Both the position numbers and the translations under genes were made by a program. DNA of 64,000 nucleotides from Bacteroidota bacterium (GTDB lineage: Bacteria; Bacteroidota; Rhodothermia; Balneolales; Balneolaceae). Under the pieces are notes generated by a model that saw only the letters and a program-made list of their open reading frames with translations, was not told where the DNA came from and did no database searches. The stretch is taken from contig JAAAOB010000156.1 in NCBI GenBank assembly GCA_009909035.1, positions 1-64,000 of the forward strand. Reading direction: 5' to 3'. Positions 35,175 through 45,831 of this stretch are shown here, one piece after another (positions within the stretch are counted from its first letter, which is position 1; the number at the start of each line of letters is the position of its first letter).

Positions 35175-38100
35175 ATGAAATTAACTGAACTGACCATTAA
35201 AAACCGCACGGTTATTATCGTGCTTACGGCGATCCTGGTAATTGCAGGTACCTATAGCTACAGCGTGATTCCGAAAGAGTCGAACCCATCGATCGAGACC
35301 CCGATTTTTATTGTCAATACGGTCTACCCGGGCATTTCACCCACGGACATGGAATCGCTGGTGACGCAGCCGATTGAGCGTGAATTGCAGGGCATCAACG
35401 GAGTAAAAGAAATTGTCTCCACCACAACGGAGAGTTTTAGCAGTGTCGTGGTGGAATTTGAACTTGACGTAACAACCAACGTAGCCAGCCAGCGGGTACG
35501 GGAGAGAGTAGACCTGGCCCGCACAGAACTGCCGCCGGAAGCCGAGGAGCCCACGATTGTGGAGATTGACTTTGATGACCTGCCGGTACTGACGATAAAT
35601 CTGGCGGCTGACTACCCGCTTTCGCGGCTCACCGAGGTGGCCGACCGCATGAAAGATGACCTTGAGGCCGGCTCCACGGTCAGGGAAGTGGAAGTAGTGG
35701 GGGATGTTGAACGGGAAGTAGAGGTGAATGTTGACCTGACAGAACTCAATGGATATGGCATCAGTTTCGGGCAGCTCGTGAACGCAATCCAGGGCCAAAA
35801 TATAACGATCCCGGGTGGCACGGTCGACGTGGACAAAATGAGTTATCTTGTGCGCGTTAGCGGCGAGTTTGAGCAGCCGGAACAGATTGAGAATCTCGTG
35901 GTGGCCGGACCGCGCGGGGAGGGCGACCGCGGGCCGGGTCTTGTCTATATGAGAGATGTTGCCGAGGTGCTCTATGGTTTTAAGGACCGGGAGAGTTTTG
36001 CGCGGCTCAGGGCCTACAAGGTAGAAGAGAGTGGGCGTATGGTTGAGCTCGATGAAGCCGAAATCAAAGACCGGGAAGTCATCAGCCTGAACGTAAAAAA
36101 ACGCCCGGGTGGGAATATCCTGGAATCGGTAGAAGAGGTACTGGGTATCGTGGATCAGACCTCACTGCCCGGAGGAACGGCGGTCGTGGTTACAGGAGAC
36201 CAAAGTGAGGATGTTACGCAGCTGATTTCAGACCTCGAGAACAGTATCATAAGCGGAATGCTCTTTATCGTGCTTGTGCTGGTGTTCTTTCTTGGCGTGC
36301 GCAACGCCCTGTTGGTGGCTACAGCTGTTCCTCTGTCGATATTTGTGGGCTTTATTGTTCTGTTCGGATTGGGGTATTCAGCCAATTTTATTATTCTCTT
36401 CAGTCTTATTATTGCCCTCGGCTTGCTGGTGGATAATTCGGTGGTTGTGGTGGAAAATATCTACAGGTATCGCGAACTGGGACATTCAAGGTTCGAAGCT
36501 GCAAAACTGGCCACGGACGAAGTGGGATACGCTTTGATCGCGGCTACATCAACCCTGGTGGCCGCATTCCTGCCGATGACGTTTTGGCCCGGAATCATCG
36601 GGCAGTTTATGGGGTACCTTCCGGTTACGCTCATTATTGTGCTGCTCTGCTCGCTCTTTGTGGCTCTGGTGATCTATCCCATATTGACAGCCTACCTTGT
36701 ACGCCTCGATACTGAGGAGAAGAAACCGCTCTCCATATATGTGAAAGGAATCGGCCTTGCGGGGCTGGTTTTCCTGGCCGTTGCAGTGGCTATGGCCAAT
36801 GTTACAACACTGATGGTAACGGTGTTGGTCCTTCTCTTCTTTTTCGTCACCTATCGCTACCTCATCAAACCGTCTGCCTACCTGTTTAATCAACGATTTT
36901 TTCCGAAACTGCTTCAGTACTACAAATATATGCTCCGAAAACTCCTGAAGCGGGATTACAGCGTTAAATATGCCATGATAAGGAACATGCTTGCGCTTGG
37001 AAGTTTTACCCTGGCAGCTCTTTTTGCCGTGATTGGAGCGGTTGTGAGCCTGTTTTCCCCTGCATCCTTCCTCTTTTTCGGTATTGCCGCAATTCTGGGG
37101 GCCGTTGGAGGCGTGATGATCATGATTCACTTATTCGAAGCTATGATTATCGGGGCCAGGGGATCGATTTATACCGGCATTATTCTCGGCGTGGTGATTG
37201 CCGGCATCCTGCTTCTCGTCATGCTGGGGACCGACATAACCGCGATGGAGTGGGGGGTGTTAATGGGCCTGCCGGCGCTTTTAATGCTCTTTGGAGCTAT
37301 CGGAATGCTCCGGAACTCCGATCGCCCGCTAATCCTGACCGATAACCGCGCGCTTTTGCTCAATGCCACCATGGGGGTCCTGTTTTCCATCTTTGGCCTG
37401 TTTGGGCTGGTTCCAACCGGCGTGGAGTTTTTCCCTGAAACGGATCCAAATCAAATTCTGGTGGAGCTTGAAGGGCCGATCGGGATGAATATCGACGCAA
37501 GCGACGTGATTGCTGAAGATGTTCAGCAGCGGATTTATAGCCTGATCGAGGAAGATCAGCTTGTAAGAGCCAATATCGAGAATATACAGACGAATGTAGG
37601 CGTTTCGGGCGATCCATTCTTCGGCGGCGGTGCGCAGAGCCCTGAGCGATCCAGGTTAACCATCAACCTGGTGGACTTCGGCGACCGTGCCGAGCCCTCC
37701 AGTATTACATTATCAAAAATTCGAAATGTGGTCAAAGATATCCCCGATATCATCGTGAACGTAACCGGCGAGCAAGTAGGTCCCCCAACAGGGCCGCCTG
37801 TAAATATCGAGGTTTCCGGTCCCGATTTCGATGAGATTACCCGGATTTCAGAAGAGGTTACAAAACGCCTGATCGATGCATCGGTCACCAATGAGGTGCC
37901 CGGGCTGGTAGATGTCCGGAACAATGTCAGTGGCGGGTTCCCGGAATATAACGTACGGGTAGACTACGAAAAAGCCAGCCGGTTTGGGCTGAGCATGGCC
38001 GATATAGGGCAGACGGTGCGAATTGCCAACAATGGAATTGAATCCAGTGAATGGAGGGATGGAGAAGATGAATACGATATTACGGTGAGGCTGCGCGAAG

Positions 38101-38957
38101 AGGACAGGGAGAGGCTGGAGAGCCTGCGAAACCTGACAATCCGGACGGCTGCCGGCGGCAGTGTTCCCCTCGTGTCGGTAGCCGAGTTTACTGAGGGCGT
38201 TGGCCTGGGATCGATTACCCGACTCGACCTTCAACGAACGGCTACGGTCGAAGGACGTGCCGCTCCGGGATTTAACGGCCCCGATGTACTGGCTAACGTA
38301 CAAACACTGCTGGAGGAGTATCGAAACGATCTGCCGGAGGGCTACACAATGGCATACACGGGGGGGAATGAAGAACAGGAAGAAGCCTTCGGCTTTTTAA
38401 CAACCGCTCTGCTTGTGGCATCCGCACTGATATTCCTGGTGATGCTGGCTAAATTTAACAACATAATCTCTCCGCTGATCATTATCACGGCGGTGGGGCT
38501 TAGCTTGATTGGCGTGCTGCTCGGCCTGATCCTGACCCGCACCTCGTTCGGCCTGATGACGTTTATCGGCATTATATCACTTGCGGGCATTGTTTGTGTG
38601 AATAATATTGTGCTGATGGACTATGTGAAGCAGTTAACTGAAAAAGGGATGAACAAAATGAGCGCGATTATTGAAGCCGGCAGCATACGGTTCAGGCCGG
38701 TATTGCTCACGGCACTAACAACGATTCTCGGACTCGTGCCGCTGACATTCGGCATTAATATTGATTTTGTGGGGCTTTTTGCCAGCTTTGAGCCGAATTT
38801 CCAGTTTGGATCGGAAAGCACGGCGTTTTGGGGCCCGATGGGGATTGCGATCATTAGCGGGTTGACCTTTGCAACATTCCTGACGCTCGTGGTTGTGCCG
38901 GTTCTCTACTCGGCTTTTGAATCGGCATCAAAGCGAATCAAACTCCTGGTGGATTGA
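35175..38957 (+). CDS. efflux RND transporter permease subunit (1260 aa, extra TM segment insertion)
   Basis: VNTVYPGISPTDMESLVTQPIERELQGINGVKEI, GLLVDNSVVVVENIYR, SLAGIVCVNNIVLMDYVKQL. Confidence 0.95.
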   Translation: MKLTELTIKNRTVIIVLTAILVIAGTYSYSVIPKESNPSIETPIFIVNTVYPGISPTDMESLVTQPIERELQGINGVKEIVSTTTESFSSVVVEFELDVTTNVASQRVRERVDLARTELPPEAEEPTIVEIDFDDLPVLTINLAADYPLSRLTEVADRMKDDLEAGSTVREVEVVGDVEREVEVNVDLTELNGYGISFGQLVNAIQGQNITIPGGTVDVDKMSYLVRVSGEFEQPEQIENLVVAGPRGEGDRGPGLVYMRDVAEVLYGFKDRESFARLRAYKVEESGRMVELDEAEIKDREVISLNVKKRPGGNILESVEEVLGIVDQTSLPGGTAVVVTGDQSEDVTQLISDLENSIISGMLFIVLVLVFFLGVRNALLVATAVPLSIFVGFIVLFGLGYSANFIILFSLIIALGLLVDNSVVVVENIYRYRELGHSRFEAAKLATDEVGYALIAATSTLVAAFLPMTFWPGIIGQFMGYLPVTLIIVLLCSLFVALVIYPILTAYLVRLDTEEKKPLSIYVKGIGLAGLVFLAVAVAMANVTTLMVTVLVLLFFFVTYRYLIKPSAYLFNQRFFPKLLQYYKYMLRKLLKRDYSVKYAMIRNMLALGSFTLAALFAVIGAVVSLFSPASFLFFGIAAILGAVGGVMIMIHLFEAMIIGARGSIYTGIILGVVIAGILLLVMLGTDITAMEWGVLMGLPALLMLFGAIGMLRNSDRPLILTDNRALLLNATMGVLFSIFGLFGLVPTGVEFFPETDPNQILVELEGPIGMNIDASDVIAEDVQQRIYSLIEEDQLVRANIENIQTNVGVSGDPFFGGGAQSPERSRLTINLVDFGDRAEPSSITLSKIRNVVKDIPDIIVNVTGEQVGPPTGPPVNIEVSGPDFDEITRISEEVTKRLIDASVTNEVPGLVDVRNNVSGGFPEYNVRVDYEKASRFGLSMADIGQTVRIANNGIESSEWRDGEDEYDITVRLREEDRERLESLRNLTIRTAAGGSVPLVSVAEFTEGVGLGSITRLDLQRTATVEGRAAPGFNGPDVLANVQTLLEEYRNDLPEGYTMAYTGGNEEQEEAFGFLTTALLVASALIFLVMLAKFNNIISPLIIITAVGLSLIGVLLGLILTRTSFGLMTFIGIISLAGIVCVNNIVLMDYVKQLTEKGMNKMSAIIEAGSIRFRPVLLTALTTILGLVPLTFGINIDFVGLFASFEPNFQFGSESTAFWGPMGIAIISGLTFATFLTLVVVPVLYSAFESASKRIKLLVD

Positions 38958-39069
38958 TCCGTATGGCGATGGTTTATGCTGATTGATTTTCCTATTTTGA
39001 AGAACCTAAAATCGAGGTACAAACCGCTGCGATTTATAACCAGAATCATCAACATCTGATTTCAACGCT

Positions 39070-39477
39070 TTGATTCAACGACCACAGTCTCTCCTGCTCG
39101 CTATCGCATTTTTGCTGAACTTGATTGTTTTCTTCACCCCGATGTACAGCCATGCTATGGCTGATCCTTCGGCGTGGATCGGGGTCAGCTTTGCCACAAT
39201 TCTGACGGTTGTTATGCTGATCAGCCTGGTTTCAATATTTCTATACGGAAATCGAGTCAACCAGCTGAAATGGGTGAAGGGAGCCACGTTTCTGCAGGTT
39301 GCCGGGCTGGGCATTGCCACCGCTATTCTGTTTACAATGGGCGGATTTGGACGATTTTTGTGGAGAGAGGCAGGGAGCACGGGGTTGCTGTTGCTGGCAC
39401 TGATTGCCCTTTGGCAGGCGGGCCGAATGATCAAGAAAGACCAGGAGCTGGTTGACTCGATGGACCGAATCCGCTGA
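39070..39477 (+). CDS. DUF4293-like membrane protein
   Basis: MIQRPQSLLLAIAFLLNLIVFFTPMY; four hydrophobic segments. Confidence 0.75.
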   Translation: MIQRPQSLLLAIAFLLNLIVFFTPMYSHAMADPSAWIGVSFATILTVVMLISLVSIFLYGNRVNQLKWVKGATFLQVAGLGIATAILFTMGGFGRFLWREAGSTGLLLLALIALWQAGRMIKKDQELVDSMDRIR

Positions 39478-39482
39478 GTGTT

Positions 39483-40388
39483 GTGACTGACCGTGAAGAG
39501 GCACCGATTGGGAAAATTGTAGCACTGCTGATTATAGGTCTCCTCAGCTTTGGTTTTGCTCCCATCCTTGTCCGCTTTGCAACCGATATAGAACCGATGG
39601 CGCTGGCCGCTCTCCGGACCGGTTTTGCTGTAGTTTGCCTGCTTCCCTTTTGGATATGGAAACGGCAGCCGGCATCTGTGCTGACTTCAAAAGGGATCAA
39701 CCGGCTGCTTCTGATCCTTGCCGGTGTATGCCTGGGCCTGCATTTCTCTTTCTGGATCGCATCGCTGCACTATACATCGGTGGCGTCTGCGTCCGTTTTG
39801 GTGACCATGCACCCGGTGATGCTGATTGTTGCGGAACGCTTTATTCTGAGTAAAAGGTTCAGGCCCGCGGTATGGGCTGGTGTCCTGATATCGTTTACCG
39901 GATCACTACTGCTGGGCATTGCAGACGACAGCAGCCTGGAAACATTTCCCGATGCACTTCTTGGAAACACATTTGCCTTCACCGCAGCCGTAATTTTTGT
40001 AGCATACTTTATGCTTGGCCGAAAAATCAGGCAGTACACAGAGTGGATCGACTACGTATTTTACGTCTACCTGAGTGCCACGCTCACCTGCAGTGCGCTC
40101 ACACTCTACTGGGTGGGTGGAGTACCGGCCGTAAGCGGAACGGCCCTGCTTATTGGGCTGGCTCTTGCCATTGGCCCAACCATACTTGGTCACGGCTCGA
40201 TGAATTATGCTGTGAAATATGTCTCGCCTACTCTGCTGTCAACGCTTATCCTTTCAGAGGCCGTATTTGCGGCAATAGCTGCCTATTTTATTTTTGGTGA
40301 GATTCCAACACCCTTTTCCATGAGCGCCATGGTAATTATTATGGCGGGTGTTTCACTGACATGGTTTCGCAGGATACAGAAATCATAG
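39483..40388 (+). CDS. DMT/EamA family transporter
   Basis: GLLSFGFAPILVRFATDIEPMALAALRTGFA; paired EamA repeats. Confidence 0.9.
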   Translation: MTDREEAPIGKIVALLIIGLLSFGFAPILVRFATDIEPMALAALRTGFAVVCLLPFWIWKRQPASVLTSKGINRLLLILAGVCLGLHFSFWIASLHYTSVASASVLVTMHPVMLIVAERFILSKRFRPAVWAGVLISFTGSLLLGIADDSSLETFPDALLGNTFAFTAAVIFVAYFMLGRKIRQYTEWIDYVFYVYLSATLTCSALTLYWVGGVPAVSGTALLIGLALAIGPTILGHGSMNYAVKYVSPTLLSTLILSEAVFAAIAAYFIFGEIPTPFSMSAMVIIMAGVSLTWFRRIQKS

Positions 40389-40756
40389 TGCGATGTTAGT
40401 AATAAAATAGCAAAAAATGCAGTACGCTATTGAGATGAGTTTCTTCAATACATAGAGCCATTATTTAATACCAATCATCAGGATAATTGATACACTCGAC
40501 GACTCTTATCTATTGGCAGGACAGATGATTGCTGTTCGCTTTTCGGGTCGTGACCCTTTCGGAAAGATGGTATGAGTTTGATAATCATCTTCTGAGAATG
40601 GATTTAATGGCGTAATTGTTACATATTACATGAGATATGAAACATATGTGCAGCGAAAATAGCATCTGAGGCGTGATAAAGATGGATTCAAAAAACCGGG
40701 TATAGAGACAAACAGAGTTTTTTGAAATTAATTAATCTGGAACGAATACGTTATTA

Positions 40757-42292
40757 ATGGTCAAATGCTACAAAAAAAGAGCGATAAGCAAAGCGTTCGG
40801 ATATTTTATTGCAGCAAGTTTCGTTCTGTCACTATCCGGTTGTGGGGATTCCGATAACTTGGATGACTTAACGGAATCTGACGCTCAATCACCCAACTCT
40901 ATTTCCGAACCGGTAGACAGAGATCTTGCCGAGATCAAGCAGCAAGGTGTTCTGCGGATGATTACCTACTACAGCTCAAATACCTACTTTTTAAACCAGG
41001 GAATTGAGGTTGGGTTCGAATACGAGCTGATAAGAGAATTTACCCGTGAAAATGATCTTTCCCTCGAGGTCGTGATCGTTGGAGCAGATGAAAATCCGTT
41101 CGAGCTTTTAAACACGGGTGCCGGAGATGTCATAGCGGCAAACTACACCATCACTCCTGAACGAAAGGAGTACGCAAAATTCACGCGACCCTATAATATT
41201 GTTGATCAAATTCTGGTTTTTTCGAGCCAGTTGGATCCCATGCCCAAATCGCTCGAGGAACTTGTAGATCAGGAGATCCCGATTTCGGTTCGTCGAAACA
41301 GCTCCTACTTTCATAAACTGAGCGAATTAAAAGACCAGGGTTATGACTTAAATATCCAGGTGCTGTCTGATGAACTGGATACGGAAGCCACGCTCGTTGA
41401 GGTTGCCCAGGGAAATCTCATGGCCACGGTGGCAGACGATAATATGTTCGATGCCACAAACCGGTACATGGACGGCCTGTTCCCTGGTCCCACCATTGCA
41501 GAGAATGATACCATTGCATGGGCCATCAGGAAGAATGCTCCGGACCTGGAGCAAAAAATGAACCAGTTTCTCTACAAACATTTTCGATTTACGGACGATA
41601 AAGAACGGCCGCGCCGGTCAACATTCTTGAATATACTGCGGAAACGATACTTTCAGGAAAGCACGCAGATTGCACAGTATTATAACCCGGAGTGGCAGTA
41701 CCAGTCGATGGGCGTGATATCCCCGTACGATGACGTGATTCGCGCAGTGTCCGACTCAATGGGGGTGGACTGGCTGCTGATAACCGCCATGATGGCGCAG
41801 GAGTCGGAGTTCAACCCAAAAAGCAAAAGCTGGGCGGGGGCTGTAGGTCTGATGCAGGTTATTCCCCGGTTTGTGGATGTGGAGTATGAGGAGCTGTATG
41901 ATCCCGCGACAAATATTCGCGCGGGGGTGAAAATTTTTAAAGAACACATGGAGCACTATTCATACATGGATAGTACCAACCAAATCTCCTTCTCTCTTGC
42001 AGCGTACAATTCAGGCATGGGACACATTGCAGACGCGCGCAGACTCGTCATAGATCAAAATAAGAATCCAAACGAGTGGGAGAACGTGGCTGATGCACTG
42101 TTAAAATTAATGCAGCGAAGGTATTACCAGAATGCACGCCATGGGTTTGCACGGGGAATTGAGACGGTGCAGTATGTAAATGAGATACTCAACAGGTACA
42201 GAACCTACGAAACGATTATGGCGCTCTCTGAGCGGCAGCAAAACAGGAGTGTTTCAGGAATCATAAGCAACAGAAACTTTAATCAGCCTTAA
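40757..42292 (+). CDS. mltF: MltF-like membrane-bound lytic transglycosylase (SBP_bac_3 + SLT domains)
   Basis: Lipobox LSGCGD; GVLRMITYYSSNTYF; SLT domain AQESEFNPKSKSWAGAVGLMQVIP...FSLAAYNSGMGHI. Confidence 0.88.
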   Translation: MVKCYKKRAISKAFGYFIAASFVLSLSGCGDSDNLDDLTESDAQSPNSISEPVDRDLAEIKQQGVLRMITYYSSNTYFLNQGIEVGFEYELIREFTRENDLSLEVVIVGADENPFELLNTGAGDVIAANYTITPERKEYAKFTRPYNIVDQILVFSSQLDPMPKSLEELVDQEIPISVRRNSSYFHKLSELKDQGYDLNIQVLSDELDTEATLVEVAQGNLMATVADDNMFDATNRYMDGLFPGPTIAENDTIAWAIRKNAPDLEQKMNQFLYKHFRFTDDKERPRRSTFLNILRKRYFQESTQIAQYYNPEWQYQSMGVISPYDDVIRAVSDSMGVDWLLITAMMAQESEFNPKSKSWAGAVGLMQVIPRFVDVEYEELYDPATNIRAGVKIFKEHMEHYSYMDSTNQISFSLAAYNSGMGHIADARRLVIDQNKNPNEWENVADALLKLMQRRYYQNARHGFARGIETVQYVNEILNRYRTYETIMALSERQQNRSVSGIISNRNFNQP

Positions 42293-44006
42293 ATACAATC
42301 AGTGTGAGGTCATCATATTGCGAGGCTCCTGTAAACTCTTTTACATTTCGGATGATGGCGTCCTGAATTTTTTGTGACGTCTTATCCCTGTTGGCATGAA
42401 TAATCTCTTGCAATCTCTCTTCGCCAAACTCCTCGTCTGTTTTCTGGCTCCGCGCCTCGTTCACCCCGTCGGTATAAAATACGATGATGTCGCCGCTGCT
42501 TAGCTGAAGATCCGCTGATTCATAGGGTATCGTAGATTCCATAGCGCCTAACAGCAGCCCTCCCTCGGACAATTCACAAAACTCCGAAGAGTTATTTCTT
42601 AGCAGAAGCGGCGGGTTATGTCCTGCATTTACGTAGTGAAACCGGTTTGTTTGGTGGTGATATTTTCCCCAAAAGAATGTAATAAATTTGTCGATGGGTG
42701 TATTTTGATAGAGCAGGTCGTTGATTCGTTCGGTGGCAACGGGCAGGGTAATATCAAAAGGGAGAAGAATATGCAACATCGACTGCAGGTTGGCCATCAG
42801 CAGTGAAGCGGCAAACCCTTTGCCGGTAACGTCTGCAATGGCAAGGATATGGTTTCCGTCCGGAGTTTCTACAATGTCGTAATAATCTCCGCCAACCTGG
42901 TAGCAGCTTACCGTAACCGCCGAGAGATCGGCACCCGGGATATCGGGGATGACATCCGGCAGCAGCTTATTTTGAATCGATTTTGCCAGCGATAGCTCTT
43001 CTTCCATCCGCTCCTTCTCAATTCTTTCTTCGATAAGGTAGGTTCGCTGAATGGAATTGATCGCGAGATTGGAGAGTGATTTTAAGAAGTTATAGTCGGA
43101 TTCGGTAAAAGGTTCACTGTTGGCGCGGTTGCCAACTCCGATAAGAGCCACTTTCCGGCCATGGACGGAAATAGTGATAAGTGAACAGATATCACTCTCT
43201 TTCAAAACAGGAAACTCTTCTGCCAGCTCTTCATCCACATTGGTAATCTCCTCGGTTTCTTTCAGAAGCCTGTTTAATGTGTCGGTGGGTATGTTGGCAG
43301 AAAGGTTGCTCGAGGCAAGTAGTTCCGCTCGGTTATCGCTTCGGTAGACCAAAAAAAAGGAGCGAATAAATAACTGCCCCATCAGGGCAAATTTAAAGAT
43401 CCTTGAAATTTTATCCCGATCTGCAAGCAGGTTAAACTCTTTCGAAAGGTCGAATAGGGTGTTTAGCTCATGAATACGCTGATCCAGCTGCCGGTTTGCC
43501 TGGGAAAGCTGATCAAACATGCGGCTGTTGGCAACTGCAGAAGAAGAAATAATGCAGAGGCTTTCAACAAATTCCAACTCCTCTGCAATAAAGGGCGACT
43601 GAGACATTTTTTCTTTTAATACAAGAAATCCAAGATGATGATCACTTGTACGCAGGTTGAACATTGCACCTGAGGGAAAGTAGGGGGTTAATTCCTTCAG
43701 CTCTTGTTCATGTTCGGAAATAAGAATGTGGGATTTCGAAAGCAGGCTATTTGTAAGCTGCAGCGTTGCAGGGTGTTCCTGTAGGTCGGGAAGTCCTTTT
43801 GAATATGAGATGTTGTACGAATTGGAATCGGCGTCGTGAAGCAAGATTGCGGCTTTGGATACAAGAAGCTTCCCCATGGAGATCCGAAGCAGATTTTCAA
43901 ACACAAATGCTTCATCCTGGGCCTCGATCAACACGCGGCTTGTTTCCAGGACGGTTTTAAGATCGAGCTTTGAGCGTAATTTAGATCCCTGTTTCGATGG
44001 AGTCAC
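42279..44006 (-). CDS. SpoIIE/RsbU-type PP2C serine phosphatase with GAF-like sensory regions
   Basis: IPGADLSAVTVSCYQVGGDYYDIVE, LAIADVTGKGFAASLLMANLQ, GDIIVFYTDGVNEAR. Confidence 0.92.
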   Translation of the reverse strand: MTPSKQGSKLRSKLDLKTVLETSRVLIEAQDEAFVFENLLRISMGKLLVSKAAILLHDADSNSYNISYSKGLPDLQEHPATLQLTNSLLSKSHILISEHEQELKELTPYFPSGAMFNLRTSDHHLGFLVLKEKMSQSPFIAEELEFVESLCIISSSAVANSRMFDQLSQANRQLDQRIHELNTLFDLSKEFNLLADRDKISRIFKFALMGQLFIRSFFLVYRSDNRAELLASSNLSANIPTDTLNRLLKETEEITNVDEELAEEFPVLKESDICSLITISVHGRKVALIGVGNRANSEPFTESDYNFLKSLSNLAINSIQRTYLIEERIEKERMEEELSLAKSIQNKLLPDVIPDIPGADLSAVTVSCYQVGGDYYDIVETPDGNHILAIADVTGKGFAASLLMANLQSMLHILLPFDITLPVATERINDLLYQNTPIDKFITFFWGKYHHQTNRFHYVNAGHNPPLLLRNNSSEFCELSEGGLLLGAMESTIPYESADLQLSSGDIIVFYTDGVNEARSQKTDEEFGEERLQEIIHANRDKTSQKIQDAIIRNVKEFTGASQYDDLTLIVFKAD

Positions 44007-44007
44007 G

Positions 44008-44433
44008 TCACGAGCCCCTCTGTTTACACATTACCATTTCATTCATGCCGTCATTTTTGGAGTAGCGTACACTATCCATCAGAGATTGAATAAGATAGAG
44101 GCCCATTCCTCCCCTTTTTTTCTCTTTAATTTTCTTTTTTATATCCGGTTCCGGAAAGTGATCAAAATCAAATGTTCGTCCGAAGTCCTGGATTTGAATA
44201 CAGATGGAATCATCCTCGAACGTTACTTCAATATCAATTCGGTTCGATGCATCTTCTTTATACGCGTGCTTTATGATATTGGTAATGGCCTCATCAACAG
44301 CCAATCGTACATCCTCAACCTGCGGGGCTAAAAAGCCGTGATTCAGCGCAAGTTCAGCGATAAATTGGCGAACTTCCGCCAGATTCTTTGTGGAAGCATT
44401 AATCGATTTTTGATATGTGGAGATAGTGCCCAA
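44008..44433 (-). CDS. RsbW-like ATP-binding anti-sigma factor kinase
   Basis: VEDVRLAVDEAITNIIKHAY, KKRGGMGLYLIQSLMDSVRY. Confidence 0.9.
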   Translation of the reverse strand: MGTISTYQKSINASTKNLAEVRQFIAELALNHGFLAPQVEDVRLAVDEAITNIIKHAYKEDASNRIDIEVTFEDDSICIQIQDFGRTFDFDHFPEPDIKKKIKEKKRGGMGLYLIQSLMDSVRYSKNDGMNEMVMCKQRGS

Positions 44434-44444
44434 AGAGAGACTCC

Positions 44445-44795
44445 TTAAGAGTTGGAGAACGTTTCTATAGCTTCGGACTCTTTATCATAGATATCATACA
44501 GAGCAGGGAATCCGAGAAGATCAAATACATTAAATACTTTTTCATTCATATTGGTGAGCTTTATGTCGCCGCCTTCTTTTCTGACATCTTCAATATATGC
44601 CATGAATACGCCCAGCCCCGCACTGGCGATATAGTCGAGGTTGCTAAAATTGACCACAATCTTCATTTGATTACGGGCAATTAAATCCTGGAGAGCGTTT
44701 TCGAGGTCAGATGCTGTATGTGCATCCAGCTCACCCTCAAGATCGAGGATATTGCAATGATCTTTGTTTCTTTGGTTGATCGAAAAGTTTTTCAT
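44445..44795 (-). CDS. STAS domain anti-sigma factor antagonist (RsbV-like)
   Basis: ILDLEGELDAHTASDLENAL, VVNFSNLDYIASAGLGVFM. Confidence 0.92.
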   Translation of the reverse strand: MKNFSINQRNKDHCNILDLEGELDAHTASDLENALQDLIARNQMKIVVNFSNLDYIASAGLGVFMAYIEDVRKEGGDIKLTNMNEKVFNVFDLLGFPALYDIYDKESEAIETFSNS

Positions 44796-44899
44796 GCCTT
44801 CAAATATTAACGTTGGATGTACACCTCACTGCAATATATAGTAATCCAAACCATGGAAAAAAAGCAATACGTTTTTTGGAGGATGATGTTACAGAAGGG

Positions 44900-44937
44900 A
44901 AAAAAAATAAGGCATCACACGTATCCGGCGTGATGCC
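44900..44937 (-). terminator. rho-independent terminator downstream of the SPOR-domain gene
   Basis: GGCATCAC...GTGATGCC hairpin with U-tract on the minus strand. Confidence 0.7.
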
Positions 44938-45077
44938 CTGACTATTCATCAAGAGAGACGCTACTTGAGCGCAATTGAAATGTAGCAAAAAACTTCCGAA
45001 TTCCATAAAGGAAATTTACTAAGAAGTTGTATTCGAGCAATTTAGGCGAATTAAACTACGTGTTTTCCGCTACGTAG

Positions 45078-45614
45078 TCACCCCTCCTGCATCGATTCCT
45101 CCTCCGGGGCATCGTCCACTTCGCTTACCCAGGACATCGAACCATACTCATCCGCTATCATTTGCTGAAAATTTTCAGCCGTTTCACGAGACTCAAATCG
45201 TCCGATCCGAACCCTGTACCAAATATTGCCGGTAGAAGGTGTTCCATATGCTACGACAGAGGTCTCTTCATACCCGCGATTTTGCCACTCCTGGGCCTGT
45301 CGTTCTGCTTTATCCTGTGACCTCCAGGCTTCTACCTGAACTACAAAGTTGCCGCTATCAGAAAAATCAAATTCTGTGCTCTGCTCCTCTTCCTCCTGTT
45401 GAGCCGCGGCAATACTATCCGCCCTGGCCTGCTCAATACTATCCTGCCTCATCTGCTCGAGCTCTGCCTGGTACGCCTGCTCAAGTGAATCTTGTACAGC
45501 CTGTTCTTCTGTCTGGGTGTCGACCTCTTCTTCTTGTCCGCAAGCCTGTAAAAATGCAACGGCCACGAAGATAGCGGTAAAGGTGATCAACAAATTTTTC
45601 ATATGTAAAGTCAA
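45078..45614 (-). CDS. SPOR domain-containing lipoprotein
   Basis: Lipobox AFLQACGQ; C-terminal FVVQVEAWRSQDKAERQAQEWQNRGYE...WYRVRIGRFESRETAENF. Confidence 0.88.
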   Translation of the reverse strand: MTLHMKNLLITFTAIFVAVAFLQACGQEEEVDTQTEEQAVQDSLEQAYQAELEQMRQDSIEQARADSIAAAQQEEEEQSTEFDFSDSGNFVVQVEAWRSQDKAERQAQEWQNRGYEETSVVAYGTPSTGNIWYRVRIGRFESRETAENFQQMIADEYGSMSWVSEVDDAPEEESMQEG

Positions 45615-45831
45615 TTGAAATGGATGTTTGAACCTAATTACAACATATAATATAAAATAAATTTACGAGAATCGTTGCAGGGAAGGTGTAGGTAACGTAA
45701 AGAAACAGACTGCCGGACACTCTTCAGAAAAAACGGGTGTTTAACGAATGGATTAAATTCACTATTTTAAATAGACTGAATTTAAATAAGTACAGTGAAC
45801 TGCCCTTGCGGTTCATAGATGAAGGATCTGA

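Noticed and set aside
36549-37130. 193-aa minus-strand ORF inside the RND permease
   Set aside because: His/Gln/Lys-rich antisense shadow of hydrophobic coding sequence; the sense frame is unambiguous.
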